A stretch of DNA of 64,000 nucleotides from Photobacterium sp. TLY01 (GTDB lineage: Bacteria; Pseudomonadota; Gammaproteobacteria; Enterobacterales; Vibrionaceae), in assembly GCF_021432065.1 (NCBI RefSeq), contig NZ_CP090364.1:1054001-1118000 (forward strand), given 5' to 3'. The notes beneath the pieces are model-generated. The model was not told the origin of the DNA, searched no databases, and saw only the letters and a list, made by a program, of their open reading frames with translations. The position numbers were made by a program, and so were the translations under genes. Of this stretch, positions 16,056-26,580 are shown one piece after another. Within the stretch, counting starts at the first letter, position 1. Every line of letters begins with the position of its first letter.

Positions 16056-17741
16056 TTAAGCCTTCTGATAGGCTTCGTTGTGGACGGCAGCCACCGCACG
16101 ACCTGACGGGTCAGCACTGTTTTTAAAGCTCTCATCCCATTCAATGGCTTTGGCACTGGAACAGGCAATGGACGGGCCACCCGGTACACATTTTGCCGCG
16201 TCTTCCAGTGGGAACAACTCTTCAAAGATTTCACGATAAACGTAGGCTTCTTTGGAGGTTGGTGTGTTGTAAGGGAAGCGGAAACGGGCAGTTTCCAGCT
16301 GCTGATCCGTCACTTTCTCAGCGGCGACGGCTTTCAGCGTGTCAATCCAGTTGTAACCTACACCGTCGGAGAACTGCTCTTTCTGGCGCCATGCGACAGA
16401 CTCAGGCAGCATGTCACCGAAGCACTCACGGATAATGTGTTTTTCAATCTTGCCGTTGCCGCACATTTTGTCTTGCGGGTTGATGCTCATGGCAACTTCC
16501 AGGAACTCTTTATCCAGGAATGGCACACGCGCTTCAATTCCCCAGGCTGCCATGGATTTGTTCGCCCGTGCACAGTCGAACATGTTCAGAGCCAGCAGTT
16601 TGCGCACGGTTTCTTCATGGAATTCCTGTGTGTTCGGTGCTTTGTGGAAATACAGGTAACCACCGAAGACTTCATCCGCCCCTTCACCTGACAGGACCAT
16701 TTTGATCCCCATGGCGCGGATTTTACGGGACATCAGATACATAGGTGTGGAGGCGCGAATCGTTGTGACATCGTAGGTCTCAATGTGATAAATCACATCG
16801 CGAATTGCATCCAGGCCTTCCTGAACCGTATAAGTCAGCTCGTGGTGGACCGTACCGATGTGATCAGCCACTTTTTTCGCAGCTTTCAGATCCGGCGCAC
16901 CTTCCAGGCCAACGGCAAACGAGTGCAGGGTTGGCCACCAGGCATCAGATTTCTCGTCATCTTCAATACGGCGAGAGGCAAACTGCTTAGTGATCGCTGA
17001 AATCACTGAGGAATCCAGGCCGCCAGACAGCAGAACACCGTAAGGGACGTCTGTCATCAGCTGACGCTTCACTGCACTTTCCAGGGCTTTTTTCAGTTTG
17101 TCTTTGTCTGTTTGAGCATCACGAACCGCGTCATATTCCATCCAGTCACGTTTGTAATAACGGACAGGGGCCTGAGCCGGTTCACCTTTTTTGCTCCACA
17201 GGTAATGACCCGGAGGAAATTCGCTGATGGTTTTACACACGGGCACCAAAGCTTTCATTTCTGATGCGACATAATAGTTACCGTGCTCATCATGACCGTG
17301 ATAAAGCGGGATGATACCAATGTGGTCACGGCCAATCAGGTAAGCATCTTGCTCTTCGTCATACAGAATAAAACCGAAGATACCGTTCAGGTAGTCGAGT
17401 AATTCAGGGCCTTTCTCTTTATACAGAGCCAGAATAATTTCACAGTCAGACTCGGTCTGAAACGGGTAGTCGGCAGCCAGTTCAGCACGTAAGTCTTTGT
17501 GGTTGTAGATTTCGCCATTGACGGCCAGTACATGGGTTTTGTCCGTGTTGTACAGTGGCTGCTCGCCGCTGTTCAAATCAACAATGGCCAGACGTTCATG
17601 GACAAGAATGGCCTTGTCTGATGAATAGATCCCTGACCAGTCCGGACCACGGTGACGCATTTTCTTTGACATTGCCAATGCGGTTTCACGCAGGGCAGAT
17701 GGGTCACTTTTAATATCTAAAATCCCGAATACTGAGCACAT
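16056..17741 (-). CDS. asnB: Asparagine synthase B (glutamine-hydrolysing)
   Basis: A 561-residue cytoplasmic enzyme that forms asparagine from aspartate, glutamine and ATP. Cys2 is the nucleophile of the N-terminal class II glutamine amidotransferase domain, with RHRGPD, NGEIYNH and the ESDCE motif following. The synthetase domain has the PP-loop SGGLDSS at 239-245 and SGEGADEVFGGY. Length is close to E. coli AsnB (554). It is a single-gene unit on the minus strand with a 270-bp AT-rich region in front of it. Confidence 0.97.
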   Translation of the reverse strand: MCSVFGILDIKSDPSALRETALAMSKKMRHRGPDWSGIYSSDKAILVHERLAIVDLNSGEQPLYNTDKTHVLAVNGEIYNHKDLRAELAADYPFQTESDCEIILALYKEKGPELLDYLNGIFGFILYDEEQDAYLIGRDHIGIIPLYHGHDEHGNYYVASEMKALVPVCKTISEFPPGHYLWSKKGEPAQAPVRYYKRDWMEYDAVRDAQTDKDKLKKALESAVKRQLMTDVPYGVLLSGGLDSSVISAITKQFASRRIEDDEKSDAWWPTLHSFAVGLEGAPDLKAAKKVADHIGTVHHELTYTVQEGLDAIRDVIYHIETYDVTTIRASTPMYLMSRKIRAMGIKMVLSGEGADEVFGGYLYFHKAPNTQEFHEETVRKLLALNMFDCARANKSMAAWGIEARVPFLDKEFLEVAMSINPQDKMCGNGKIEKHIIRECFGDMLPESVAWRQKEQFSDGVGYNWIDTLKAVAAEKVTDQQLETARFRFPYNTPTSKEAYVYREIFEELFPLEDAAKCVPGGPSIACSSAKAIEWDESFKNSADPSGRAVAAVHNEAYQKA

Positions 17742-17972
17742 ACTGACTACTCCAACATAAAGTTAAACTTGGGAAACAAAGCGATTCAGAAAGGGTTTAT
17801 TATTTTATCCCTGAGCTTTTGTTTCGTTCTGATTGTTAAAATTGCGTATTCAACAAACAAAAGCAACCAAAAATCCCATATCAATGTAAAAAACTCGTCT
17901 TTGGTGAATATTTTTTAATAAATTTGGTTTTAACTGAATGAAATCTTAAATTAGGTGGTTTTTAGCCCAAAT

Positions 17973-18002
17973 ACTGAACGGCAACTTTCGCTGCCATTCA
18001 GT
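17973..18002. other. Hairpin downstream of the antiporter gene
   Basis: ACTGAACGGCA pairs with TGCCATTCAGT with one mismatch, around an 8-base loop, 14 bp beyond the antiporter stop. The T-run is poor on both strands, so it is a message-end structure or weak terminator. Confidence 0.45.
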
Positions 18003-18015
18003 AACACGCTGCCAA

Positions 18016-19605
18016 TTAAAAGGATTTGATGTCGGTCGTCACCGACTCGCAGACATGGCGAGCAAAACCGTTACCAGCTTCGCGATAGATATTGAAAGCG
18101 GCATCCACCCCCAGCTCTCGCAAGGTTGCTTCCTCATCTTCATAGCGGGCAATAGCGGCAATTTTGCCTTTATAGCCCAATTGCCTGATCTGCTCGAGGG
18201 CGAAGGTATTCGCCTGACTGTGCGGCATCGCCAGTAAAATTAACCGCGTTTGATGGCGAGAGACCACCCTGGCCCAGAAGTCTGGGTCGGTGGCATCACC
18301 GAGAATGACATGGCGGCCTTCTTTGGTGTGCTCTTCAACGGACTCCTCCCGGTTTTCTATGCCGACGACTTGCGGACCAAAGCGACGGATCATTTCTTCA
18401 TAAGCCCCAGTACCAATACGGCCCATGCCCAGAATAAGAATTTGTTTATTGCCTAAGTCAATCAGCCTGTCATTGCTATTGAGTTTTTCCGGTTCAAATT
18501 CTTTAAGCCATCGGGTGCTTTCCATATAGATACGATGGCTGAAACTGTTCAGCGGGGCTGATAGCAGAAAAGAAAGTGATACTGCGATAGCGATGGCGAC
18601 AAGAAAATCACCCGGTAACCATCCCAGGCTGTAGGCGAGCCCTGCGACTATCAGTCCAAATTCGCTGTAGTTAAAGAGTGTTAAGGTGCCGAGCAGCGAC
18701 GTGCGTACCCGGAAGTGGAAGCAGTGGAAAACGATGTAATAAAGCATGCCTTTGAGCGGTAATAATGCCAGCAGCAGCAGAGCGAGCCAGAAGCCGGTCC
18801 ATGTGGCAGGCTCGGCCAGACCAATATTGAGAAAGAAGAAAACCAGCAAAAGTTCTTTGAGGTTAAACAGTGACTTGGACAGCTCTGAAGATTTGGGATG
18901 GGCCGCCAGCATCATGCCCATGATTAGTGCCCCGAGATCGGCTTTCATACCCACAAAAGTGAACAAACCGGCGCCGGCAACAAGCGCCAGGAAAATGCCG
19001 TACAGTACCAGCATTTCACCATGACCGGCTTTATCCATGATCTTAAACAAAGAGGGGCGCAGCAAGGGCAATGCGAACAAGGCCAGCGCGGTGATTTCTG
19101 GCAGTTTTCCGGTTGATGCCGTAATAAAAATCACCGCGAAAATGTCCTGCATGACGAGAATACCGATGGCGATAGTGCCATAGGTTGCGTTTAGCTCACC
19201 TTTTTCCTGTAATGCCTTGATGGCAAATACTGTGCTGGAAAAAGAAAGGGCAAAACCCAGTAAGGCGAGCTGTGCCAGTTCAAGCTCGCTAAAGATCCCT
19301 AAGCCGAGTTGCTTTAAACCGAACAGGGCCAATGTAAACAGAAGGGTCGTGAGCAGGTTATGTATGGTGGCGCCGGCCCAGACTTCTTTTTGTAACAGTG
19401 TTCGGATATCGAGCTTCAGTCCGATACAGAAAAGCAGTAAGGTTACGCCCAGATCAGCAAGTGTATTAATTACAGGGGTTGAGGTGTAACCGAATGAATT
19501 TAAAGTAAATCCTGCTAATAAAAATCCAACTAGCGGCGGGAGTTTGGCACGCAGTGCCAGATAGCCGGCGAGAAAGGCGGCGATAATGTAAACCAGATCC
19601 ATCAT
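18016..19605 (-). CDS. KefB-type cation:proton antiporter with a TrkA-N domain
   Basis: A 529-residue inner-membrane protein of the CPA2 family. The first ~385 residues form about a dozen hydrophobic helices, with PPLVGFLLAGF, LLLFCIGLKLDI and GFALSFSSTVFAIK as family segments. The C-terminal ~150 residues are a soluble TrkA-N/RCK domain, with ILILGMGRIGTGAYEEM binding NAD(H) and GDATDPDFW further on. It probably exchanges K+ or Na+ for H+; which cation is not shown. The start is the ATG at 19605, where the first helix begins; a frame extending to 19698 adds a non-membrane tail. No KefF/KefG partner gene is adjacent. Confidence 0.85.
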   Translation of the reverse strand: MMDLVYIIAAFLAGYLALRAKLPPLVGFLLAGFTLNSFGYTSTPVINTLADLGVTLLLFCIGLKLDIRTLLQKEVWAGATIHNLLTTLLFTLALFGLKQLGLGIFSELELAQLALLGFALSFSSTVFAIKALQEKGELNATYGTIAIGILVMQDIFAVIFITASTGKLPEITALALFALPLLRPSLFKIMDKAGHGEMLVLYGIFLALVAGAGLFTFVGMKADLGALIMGMMLAAHPKSSELSKSLFNLKELLLVFFFLNIGLAEPATWTGFWLALLLLALLPLKGMLYYIVFHCFHFRVRTSLLGTLTLFNYSEFGLIVAGLAYSLGWLPGDFLVAIAIAVSLSFLLSAPLNSFSHRIYMESTRWLKEFEPEKLNSNDRLIDLGNKQILILGMGRIGTGAYEEMIRRFGPQVVGIENREESVEEHTKEGRHVILGDATDPDFWARVVSRHQTRLILLAMPHSQANTFALEQIRQLGYKGKIAAIARYEDEEATLRELGVDAAFNIYREAGNGFARHVCESVTTDIKSF

Positions 19606-19675
19606 GACATGTGATTTCCAGACGATTAATAAGCGATGGCATTTCAATGAGTTGCACTGGTGGGGAATATAACAC

Positions 19676-19703
19676 AGGGCATGTCTCTGGCGATACATGC
19701 CCT
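19676..19703. other. Hairpin between nagC and the antiporter gene
   Basis: A perfect 9-bp stem (AGGGCATGT with ACATGCCCT) and a 10-base loop, without a T-run. It lies between the nagC end and the antiporter start. Confidence 0.5.
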
Positions 19704-19730
19704 ACAATAAACAGGGTTTTTGCAAGATCA

Positions 19731-19751
19731 GCCGGGAAAGGGGATCCCGGC
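19731..19751 (-). terminator. Possible terminator of the nagBAC operon
   Basis: GCCGGGA pairs with TCCCGGC around a 7-base loop just beyond the nagC stop. The following T content on the minus strand is modest, so it may be leaky. Confidence 0.5.
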
Positions 19752-19757
19752 CTAGAA

Positions 19758-20972
19758 TTAATCTTCCAGCAGGCGTTGCAGCAGAACGCCATTGAGCATG
19801 GCACGCTTGATCATAGAAAATGCACCAATTGTTGGCTGCGTATAAAGCTGAGACTCAACGATAGGCAGTGACTGATGGAAGGTTGACAGCGATTGGGTTT
19901 CAACACAGCGGCGAATCGCGGGAAAAACGATATCCTTGGCTAAGGTGATATTGCCCGCCACCACAATTTTCTGCGGATTGAACAGGTTAATGGTCATTGC
20001 CAGGGCTTTCCCTAGCTGGTAGCCCACTTTGACCAAGGCCTGGGTCGCCAGTTCATCACCCTGATTGGCTGCCTCGCAGATGGCAGGCATCGTGACATCT
20101 TCGAGTTTTTGCAGGCTGCTTGGGTAACCTTGGTTCAGAAGCGCTTTCACATGGCGAATAATTGCCGGATCGGCGGCAACGGTTTCCAGGCAACCAAAGT
20201 TACCGCACTGGCACTTCTCACCGAGCGGATCAATCTGGATATGGCCGATTTCACCCACGTTGCGGTTATACCCGAGAAATACCTGACCATTGACGATAAT
20301 GCCGGCCCCTGTACCACGATGGACACTGACCAGAATTGAATCCCGGCAATCCTGGCTGGCGCCAAAATAATGTTCAGCCAAGGCCAGTCCGCGGATATCG
20401 TTACCGACAAAGCAGGATACGCCATATTTATCCGTAATGATATCTGCCAGCGCCAGAGACTCGACCGAGATATTGGGCATGTACTCGACAATCCCTTTTT
20501 CCGGATCAATCAGGCCGGGAAGAGTAATGCCGAATGCAATCAGTTCCCTCAGGACGGATTGATTGGCACTGATAAACTGACGGATGTGTTCGAGCAGGCC
20601 ATCAACCAGTTCTTGTTGGTTTGAGTAGGGAAAGTGATGCGCTGTGCCAGCCAGACTTTTACCACTTAAATCGTACAGAGTCAGTTCAATATAATCGCGG
20701 CCCAGGCGGACAGCGACAGAGTGAAAGGGCGCTGCTTCTGTTGTCAGCGAGATGGCTCGCCGGCCACCGGTTGAAGCCTGCTGTGCGACCTCTTTAATGA
20801 GGCCGCGTTCCAGCAATTGGCGGGTTATCTTGGTCACGCTGGCCGGGGCTAATTGACTGACGTCTGCCACTTGTATGCGAGAGATTGGGCCTTGCAAGTC
20901 AATGAGTCTGTAAACCGCTGCACTATTCAGCTGTTTTACCAGGTCGACATTACCGATTTGTCCGCCATTCAT
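19758..20972 (-). CDS. nagC: N-acetylglucosamine repressor NagC (ROK family)
   Basis: A 404-residue transcription repressor. Residues 15-60 form the helix-turn-helix (GPISRIQVADVSQLAPASVTK type). The ROK sugar-binding domain follows, with the zinc motif CQCGNFGCLE and a C-terminal ATPase-like fold. In the family it releases DNA when GlcNAc-6-phosphate is bound. It is the last gene of nagB-nagA-nagC, 2 bp after the nagA stop. A perfect NagC-type box is present between nagB and nagE, so the regulator sits next to its likely target. Confidence 0.95.
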   Translation of the reverse strand: MNGGQIGNVDLVKQLNSAAVYRLIDLQGPISRIQVADVSQLAPASVTKITRQLLERGLIKEVAQQASTGGRRAISLTTEAAPFHSVAVRLGRDYIELTLYDLSGKSLAGTAHHFPYSNQQELVDGLLEHIRQFISANQSVLRELIAFGITLPGLIDPEKGIVEYMPNISVESLALADIITDKYGVSCFVGNDIRGLALAEHYFGASQDCRDSILVSVHRGTGAGIIVNGQVFLGYNRNVGEIGHIQIDPLGEKCQCGNFGCLETVAADPAIIRHVKALLNQGYPSSLQKLEDVTMPAICEAANQGDELATQALVKVGYQLGKALAMTINLFNPQKIVVAGNITLAKDIVFPAIRRCVETQSLSTFHQSLPIVESQLYTQPTIGAFSMIKRAMLNGVLLQRLLED

Positions 20973-20974
20973 AG

Positions 20975-22111
20975 TTATGTTTGCTCGTATTTACCGTTAA
21001 CCACTGTCGCCCGGACACGGAAATCATGATCAAAAATTGCCAGGTTAGCCACCATGCCTTTTTTGATAGCCCCCAGTGTCTTATCCATACCTATGGCACG
21101 GGCAGGGTACAGGGTGGCCATGCGAATCGCTTCGTCCAGGGCAATACCTACATGTTCAACACTGTTTTGAACAGCTTCAATCATCGTCAGGGCTGAACCG
21201 CCGAGTGTGCCATTTTCATCCACACACTTGCCATCGCGGTAATATACTTTCTTACCGACAAAAATAAAGTGATCTATGTCTGCTCCTGCCGGTGCTGTTG
21301 CATCTGTCACCAGAATTAATTTTTCCTTTTTAATTCTGTGGGCTATACGAATATTGGCATAGTCAACATGAAAGCCATCAGCGATGATGCCTGTGTATAC
21401 CTCAGGCGTATCATAGATAGCACCCACCATGCCAGGCTCGCGGCCAGCAATGGGGGTCATGGCATTGAACAGGTGGGTGGCAAAGGTCACGCCGGCTGCA
21501 AAGCCTTTGCGTGCTTCAGCATAGGTTGCATTGGTGTGTCCAGCGGAGACCACGATACCTGCTTCAGCCAGTCGTTCAATATGCTCTGCCGGGGTCAGCT
21601 CCGGCGCCAGGGTCACTTTGGTGATGATGTCGGCATTCTCGCACAGCGTCGTGATCATGGCCTCATCTGAACGGCGAATATGCTCGACGCTGTGGATGCC
21701 CTTTTTCATGACATTCAGGTATGGCCCTTCCAGATGCAGTCCGAGTGATTGATTCTGGTAGTGTGCTTGATAGTCACGAGCGGCTTTGATCGCAGCCTTC
21801 ATATCCTCATCGGACGAGGTGATGAGCGTGGGCAAAAAACTGGTACAGCCTGATTTCAGGTTTGCCAGATGCATCGTCTGAATTGTGTCGGCGGTGATCT
21901 CGTCATTAAACATCACTCCGCCACAACCATTCAGCTGAAGGTCGATGAAGCCAGGAGACAGGTTTGCTCCGTCAAGATCCTGAGTGGGCATATCAGCAGG
22001 TAGCTCTGCCTCAGGACATACAGCGTGAATGTTCACTCCGTCAATAATAACAGCGTGGTTATTCAGCACATCGCTACCTGTAAAAATGCGGCAGTTGGTC
22101 AGCGCGTACAT
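20975..22111 (-). CDS. nagA: N-acetylglucosamine-6-phosphate deacetylase
   Basis: A 378-residue cytoplasmic enzyme that removes acetate from GlcNAc-6-phosphate, giving glucosamine 6-phosphate. Amidohydrolase marks are the [19 protein letters not shown] start, HLEGPYL with the metal ligand, [14 protein letters not shown] and VTDATAPAG with the catalytic aspartate. The ATG at 22111 follows AGGAAGTGTTC at a good distance; a GTG six bases earlier is possible. It lies 16 bp after nagB and directly before nagC in one operon. Confidence 0.96.
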   Translation of the reverse strand: MYALTNCRIFTGSDVLNNHAVIIDGVNIHAVCPEAELPADMPTQDLDGANLSPGFIDLQLNGCGGVMFNDEITADTIQTMHLANLKSGCTSFLPTLITSSDEDMKAAIKAARDYQAHYQNQSLGLHLEGPYLNVMKKGIHSVEHIRRSDEAMITTLCENADIITKVTLAPELTPAEHIERLAEAGIVVSAGHTNATYAEARKGFAAGVTFATHLFNAMTPIAGREPGMVGAIYDTPEVYTGIIADGFHVDYANIRIAHRIKKEKLILVTDATAPAGADIDHFIFVGKKVYYRDGKCVDENGTLGGSALTMIEAVQNSVEHVGIALDEAIRMATLYPARAIGMDKTLGAIKKGMVANLAIFDHDFRVRATVVNGKYEQT

Positions 22112-22127
22112 GAACACTTCCTATCAG

Positions 22128-22928
22128 TTAAAGGTGTTTGATGTTTTCTGCTTCCAGTTCCTGGAAATAGCGAACGGTTTTCACTTTCAGTTCCTGTGTG
22201 GCAGGGTCATCGCACACAATCAGTGATTTCGGGTGTAATTGCAGCGCAGAGACAGTCCACAGATGGTTCACACAACCCTCTACAGCAGCTTCAAGTGCCT
22301 GAGCTTTGTTATGACCTGTGACCAGAATCATGACTTCTTCTGCGTCCAGCAGTGTGCCAACCCCAATCGTTAGTGCATATTTAGGCACTTGTTTGATATC
22401 ACCATCAAAGAAACGGGAGTTGGCGATGCGGGTATCTTCGGTCAGGGTTTTGATACGTGTGCGGGATGATAATGAAGATGCGGGTTCATTAAACGCAATG
22501 TGCCCGTCGTTGCCCACGCCACCCATGAACAGATGGATCTTGCCAAATGATTTAATCTTCGCTTCATATCGCTGACATTCAGCCTGATGATCATCTGTGT
22601 TACCGTTCAGCAGATTGATATTTTCTTCTTGGATATCAATGTGATTAAAGAAGTTGTTAAACATGAAGCTACGGTAGGACTCCGGATGGTCGGAGGGCAG
22701 GCCTACATACTCATCCATATTGAAGGTCACCACATGCTTGAAACTTACTTCGCCTGCATTATAAAGCTCAATAAGACGCTTGTAGGTGGTCAGAGGGGTA
22801 CCGCCGGTAGGCAGACCTAGTACGAATGGACGGTCTGCAGTTGGTTTAAATTTGTTAATACGATCAACAATATAGCGTGCTGACCACAAACCAACTTCGT
22901 TCGCGTTGTTCAGTGGGATAAGTCTCAC
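22128..22928 (-). CDS. nagB: Glucosamine-6-phosphate deaminase
   Basis: A 266-residue enzyme, the same length as in E. coli, that turns glucosamine 6-phosphate into fructose 6-phosphate and ammonia. Active-site segments [22 protein letters not shown] and the phosphate-binding LGLPTGGTP are present. The start is GTG at 22928 with a GAGG ribosome site. It is first in nagB-nagA-nagC and divergent from nagE across a shared control region. This completes the pathway from imported GlcNAc to glycolysis. Confidence 0.97.
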   Translation of the reverse strand: MRLIPLNNANEVGLWSARYIVDRINKFKPTADRPFVLGLPTGGTPLTTYKRLIELYNAGEVSFKHVVTFNMDEYVGLPSDHPESYRSFMFNNFFNHIDIQEENINLLNGNTDDHQAECQRYEAKIKSFGKIHLFMGGVGNDGHIAFNEPASSLSSRTRIKTLTEDTRIANSRFFDGDIKQVPKYALTIGVGTLLDAEEVMILVTGHNKAQALEAAVEGCVNHLWTVSALQLHPKSLIVCDDPATQELKVKTVRYFQELEAENIKHL

Positions 22929-23049
22929 GGTAACACCTCGTTGCTAGAAAAGAATATGTGTTAATTTTAGCGGTATATCGCCTTTCTTTCGAATAATAAA
23001 ATAAGTTTTATGACCGGGCTAGCAAAATCGCTCAAACCCGCCAAATGCT

Positions 23050-23065
23050 GGTGATTGGGATCACA
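23050..23065. promoter_or_regulatory. CRP site in the nagB-nagE control region
   Basis: GGTGA, six bases, TCACA: nine of ten key positions of the CRP consensus. It is 134 bp before the nagE start and 19 bp from the NagC-type box, the usual arrangement for a PTS gene under catabolite control. Confidence 0.65.
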
Positions 23066-23076
23066 AATGATAAGGT

Positions 23077-23100
23077 TTTAATTTGCGGGGCGAAATTAAA
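23077..23100. promoter_or_regulatory. NagC-type operator
   Basis: TTTAATTT, eight bases, AAATTAAA: perfect 8-bp arms with the spacing of known NagC boxes. It lies between divergent nagB and nagE. NagC usually loops DNA between two boxes; a second, poorer AT-rich candidate lies around 22956-22985. Confidence 0.65.
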
Positions 23101-23183
23101 GGCATACACTGCAACTTACTTAATCGGGTAGCTAAAATAAGTTATCTCAACCGCATCTAAGAAAACCATAGGGGGAACTAAGG

Positions 23184-24674
23184 GTGAATATTCTTGGATA
23201 TTTTCAAAAAGTAGGTAAGGCTTTGATGGTGCCGGTCGCCACGTTGCCTGCCGCCGCAATACTCATGGGTATAGGTTACTGGATTGATCCGAACGGCTGG
23301 GGTGCCAACAGCGCACTGGCAGCTTTCCTGATCAAAGCCGGTGGCGCGATTATCGAGAACATGGCTGTACTGTTTGCTATCGGTGTCGCGTATGGTATGT
23401 CAAAAGATAAAGACGGTGCAGCAGCGCTGTCAGGCTTCGTTTGCTTTCTTGTTGTCACCACACTTTGTTCTCCAGCGGCCGTAGCTCAAATTCAAGGCAT
23501 TGATCCAAGCCTTGTGCCTGCAGCATTCGGCAAAATCAAAAACCAGTTCGTCGGTATTCTGGTCGGTATCATCTCGGCTGAGCTGTACAACCGTTACTCA
23601 ACCGTTGAACTGCACAAGGCACTGGCTTTCTTCAGCGGTAAGCGTCTGGTACCTATCCTGACATCCATTGCTGGTATTTTCCTGGCTTTTATCCTGATGT
23701 ATGTCTGGCCACATGTTTATGGCGGTCTGGTTCACTTCGGTGAAGGCATCCAGGGCCTGGGCGATGTAGGTGCGGGTCTGTACGCCTTCTTCAACCGTCT
23801 GCTGATCCCTGTGGGTCTGCACCACGCGCTGAACTCAGTCTTCTGGTTCGACGTAGCGGGCATTAACGATCTGCCAAACTTCCTGGGTGGTGCCAAGTCG
23901 ATTGCTGACGGTGTCGCAGTCCCTGGCCAGACAGGTATCTACATGGGTGGTTTCTTCCCTATCATGATGTTCGGTCTGCCTGGTGCGGCACTGGCGATGT
24001 ACCACACCGCGAGAGCTGAGAACAAAGAGAAAGTCGCATCTATCATGATTGCCGCTGCTTTCGCTTCATTCTTTACCGGTGTAACTGAGCCGCTGGAATT
24101 TGCCTTCATGTTCCTGGCACCTGCATTGTATGTCGTGCACGCAGTGCTGACGGGTATCTCTGTGTACATCGCAGCCAGCATGCAATGGATTTCCGGTTTC
24201 GGTTTCTCTGCTGGCCTGGTGGATATGGTCCTGCAGTCGAAGAACCCGCTGGCAACTCAGTGGTACATGCTGATTGTTCAGGGTCTGGTATTCTTCGCGA
24301 TTTACTATGCAATCTTCCGCTTCGCGATTGTCAAATTCAACCTGAAGACACCAGGTCGTGAAGACGCTGATTCAGATGAAGTACTGGCTTCTGGTTCTCA
24401 GGAAACAGGTGAGCTGGCAAAACAATACCTGAAAGCTCTGGGTGGCCATGGCAACCTGGAAAACATTGATGCCTGTATCACACGTCTGCGCCTGACGCTG
24501 AAAGACAGCAGCCTGGCTGACGAGAAAACACTAAAAGCACTGGGTGCGATGGGTGTGGTGAAACTCGGTTCAAATAACCTGCAGGTTATTCTTGGTCCGC
24601 TGGCTGAAATCGTTGCTGGTGAGATGAAGAAAATCCCGGCGTCAGAAGACCTGTCTGCAGTCAAACTGCCATAA
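23184..24674 (+). CDS. nagE: PTS N-acetylglucosamine transporter, IICB subunit
   Basis: A 496-residue inner-membrane transporter that imports and phosphorylates N-acetylglucosamine. The IIC domain (about 1-385) has many membrane helices and the GLHHALNSVFWF, GFFPIMMFGLPGAALAMYHTA and GVTEPLEFAFMF family segments. The IIB domain ends the protein with the phosphorylated Cys431 in DACITRLRL. The IIA domain of the 648-residue E. coli NagE is missing, so it must use a separate IIA-Glc (Crr). Start is GTG at 23184 behind GGGGGAACTAAGG. Confidence 0.95.
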   Translation: MNILGYFQKVGKALMVPVATLPAAAILMGIGYWIDPNGWGANSALAAFLIKAGGAIIENMAVLFAIGVAYGMSKDKDGAAALSGFVCFLVVTTLCSPAAVAQIQGIDPSLVPAAFGKIKNQFVGILVGIISAELYNRYSTVELHKALAFFSGKRLVPILTSIAGIFLAFILMYVWPHVYGGLVHFGEGIQGLGDVGAGLYAFFNRLLIPVGLHHALNSVFWFDVAGINDLPNFLGGAKSIADGVAVPGQTGIYMGGFFPIMMFGLPGAALAMYHTARAENKEKVASIMIAAAFASFFTGVTEPLEFAFMFLAPALYVVHAVLTGISVYIAASMQWISGFGFSAGLVDMVLQSKNPLATQWYMLIVQGLVFFAIYYAIFRFAIVKFNLKTPGREDADSDEVLASGSQETGELAKQYLKALGGHGNLENIDACITRLRLTLKDSSLADEKTLKALGAMGVVKLGSNNLQVILGPLAEIVAGEMKKIPASEDLSAVKLP

Positions 24675-24713
24675 TCGACAGTTAATCTGATCGCGAAAGA
24701 TAACTGAAAGTGA

Positions 24714-24742
24714 GGCCGGCCCGTCAGGGTCGGCTTTTTTTT
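24714..24742 (+). terminator. Terminator of nagE
   Basis: GCCGGCCC pairs with GGGTCGGC (one G-T pair) around a GTCA loop, followed by eight T. Confidence 0.9.
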
Positions 24743-24842
24743 GCCCTAATCATGATTCAATACACACTAATTGTTGAGTCATGGCCTGTATTTGTGGATC
24801 ATAACAGGTTCGAAGATCCTTTTAGCGCACGAGGTGTAATTG

Positions 24843-26504
24843 ATGAGTGAATCTGAAGCTCGTCCAAGCAATTTTATCCGCCAAATCATTGATGCGGATT
24901 TAGCCAGTGGGAAGCACACCAGCGTCCACACACGTTTTCCGCCTGAGCCGAATGGTTACCTGCATATCGGCCATGCGAAGTCTATCTGCTTGAACTTTGG
25001 TATTGCTCAGGATTACCAGGGACAATGTAATCTGCGTTTTGATGACACAAACCCAGAAAAAGAAGACATCGAATACGTAGAGTCGATTAAGAAAGACGTA
25101 AACTGGCTGGGCTTTGAGTGGAGCGGTGAGATTTGTTACTCATCTAACTACTTCGATCAGCTGTATGCTTATGCGTTGGAACTGATCAACAAAGGTCTGG
25201 CGTATGTTGATGAACTCACACCTGAAGAAATGCGCGAGTATCGCGGCACGCTGACAGAGCCGGGTAAACCAAGCCCGTATCGTGACCGTCCTGTGGCCGA
25301 GAACCTGGCACAGTTCGAGAAAATGAAGAACGGCGAAGTTGAAGAAGGCAAAATGTCACTTCGGGCCAAGATTGATATGGCATCGCCGTTTATGGTGATG
25401 CGTGATCCTGTGCTGTACCGCGTTCGCTTCGCCACTCACCATCAGACCGGGGATAAGTGGTGCATCTATCCGATGTACGATTTCACCCACTGTATCTCTG
25501 ATGCGCTGGAAGGCATTACGCACTCGCTGTGTACCCTGGAGTTCCAGGACAACCGTCGTCTGTACGATTGGGTGCTGGATAACATCACGATTGACTGTCA
25601 GCCGCGTCAGTATGAGTTCAGTCGTCTGAATCTGGAATACACTGTGATGTCCAAGCGCAAGCTGAACCAGTTGGTCACCGAGCAGTTGGTTTCAGGCTGG
25701 GATGATCCCCGCATGCCGACCATTTCAGGTTTGCGACGTCGTGGCTTTACGTCGGCTTCCATTCGTGAGTTCTGTAAGCGCATTGGTGTTACCAAACAGG
25801 ACAATACCATTGAGATGAGTTCTCTGGAATCGTGTATCCGTGACGATTTGAATGAGAATGCACCTCGGGCCATGGCTGTTCTGGATCCGGTGAAAGTCGT
25901 GATCGAAAACTTTGGTGATACCGAGATTCTCAAAGTGGGCAATCATCCGAATAAACCAGAGATGGGCGAGCGTGATGTGCCATTCAGCCGTGAGCTGTAC
26001 ATTGAGCGTGAAGATTTCCGCGAAGAAGGGAACAAGAAGTACAAGCGTTTAGTCTTGGGTAAAGAAGTGCGTTTACGTGGTGCCTATGTCATTAAAGCCG
26101 AGCGGGTTGAGAAAGACGCCGACGGCAAGATTACCACGATTTTCTGTACTTATGATGCTGATACGCTGGGTAAAAACCCAGCAGATGGCCGTAAAGTGAA
26201 AGGCGTGATTCACTGGGTGTCCGCTGAGAAAGCACTTCCTGCTGAAATTCGCTTGTATGATCGTTTGTTTACGGTACCGAACCCAGGCGCAGCAGAGGAT
26301 TTTGCATCGACAATCAACCCGGAGTCACTGATCCTGATGAATGGCTTTGTTGAGCCGAGTCTGGCAGCCGCCGCTCCTGAACAGGCATTCCAGTTTGAAC
26401 GTATGGGTTATTTCTGTGCGGATAACAAAGATTCATCGGCTGATCACTTAGTGTTCAACCGCACTGTGGGTTTGCGTGATTCATGGGCAAAAATTGCTGA
26501 CTGA
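24843..26504 (+). CDS. glnS: Glutaminyl-tRNA synthetase
   Basis: A 553-residue class I aminoacyl-tRNA synthetase that charges tRNA-Gln. The HIGH signature is [10 protein letters not shown] near residue 40 and the KMSKS counterpart is VMSKRKL near 270. The N-terminus [16 protein letters not shown] matches the E. coli enzyme, which fixes the start at the ATG at 24843 rather than the TTG one codon earlier. A GAGG ribosome site precedes it. It is a single-gene unit with a terminator. Confidence 0.98.
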   Translation: MSESEARPSNFIRQIIDADLASGKHTSVHTRFPPEPNGYLHIGHAKSICLNFGIAQDYQGQCNLRFDDTNPEKEDIEYVESIKKDVNWLGFEWSGEICYSSNYFDQLYAYALELINKGLAYVDELTPEEMREYRGTLTEPGKPSPYRDRPVAENLAQFEKMKNGEVEEGKMSLRAKIDMASPFMVMRDPVLYRVRFATHHQTGDKWCIYPMYDFTHCISDALEGITHSLCTLEFQDNRRLYDWVLDNITIDCQPRQYEFSRLNLEYTVMSKRKLNQLVTEQLVSGWDDPRMPTISGLRRRGFTSASIREFCKRIGVTKQDNTIEMSSLESCIRDDLNENAPRAMAVLDPVKVVIENFGDTEILKVGNHPNKPEMGERDVPFSRELYIEREDFREEGNKKYKRLVLGKEVRLRGAYVIKAERVEKDADGKITTIFCTYDADTLGKNPADGRKVKGVIHWVSAEKALPAEIRLYDRLFTVPNPGAAEDFASTINPESLILMNGFVEPSLAAAAPEQAFQFERMGYFCADNKDSSADHLVFNRTVGLRDSWAKIAD

Positions 26505-26534
26505 CAGATTCAGACTGTGATTGCAGCCTAAGAT

Positions 26535-26564
26535 AAAAAAACCAGCCATTCGGCTGGTTTTTTT
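26535..26564. terminator. Terminator between glnS and fur
   Basis: A 13-bp stem AAAAAAACCAGCC with GGCTGGTTTTTTT and a 4-base loop; it can act for both converging genes. Confidence 0.92.
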
Positions 26565-26580
26565 ATCGATGTAAGCGTGA

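Noticed and set aside
19606..19698. Longer start of the KefB-type antiporter
   Set aside because: The added 31 residues are not hydrophobic and lie before the first membrane helix; ATG at 19605 fits the family.
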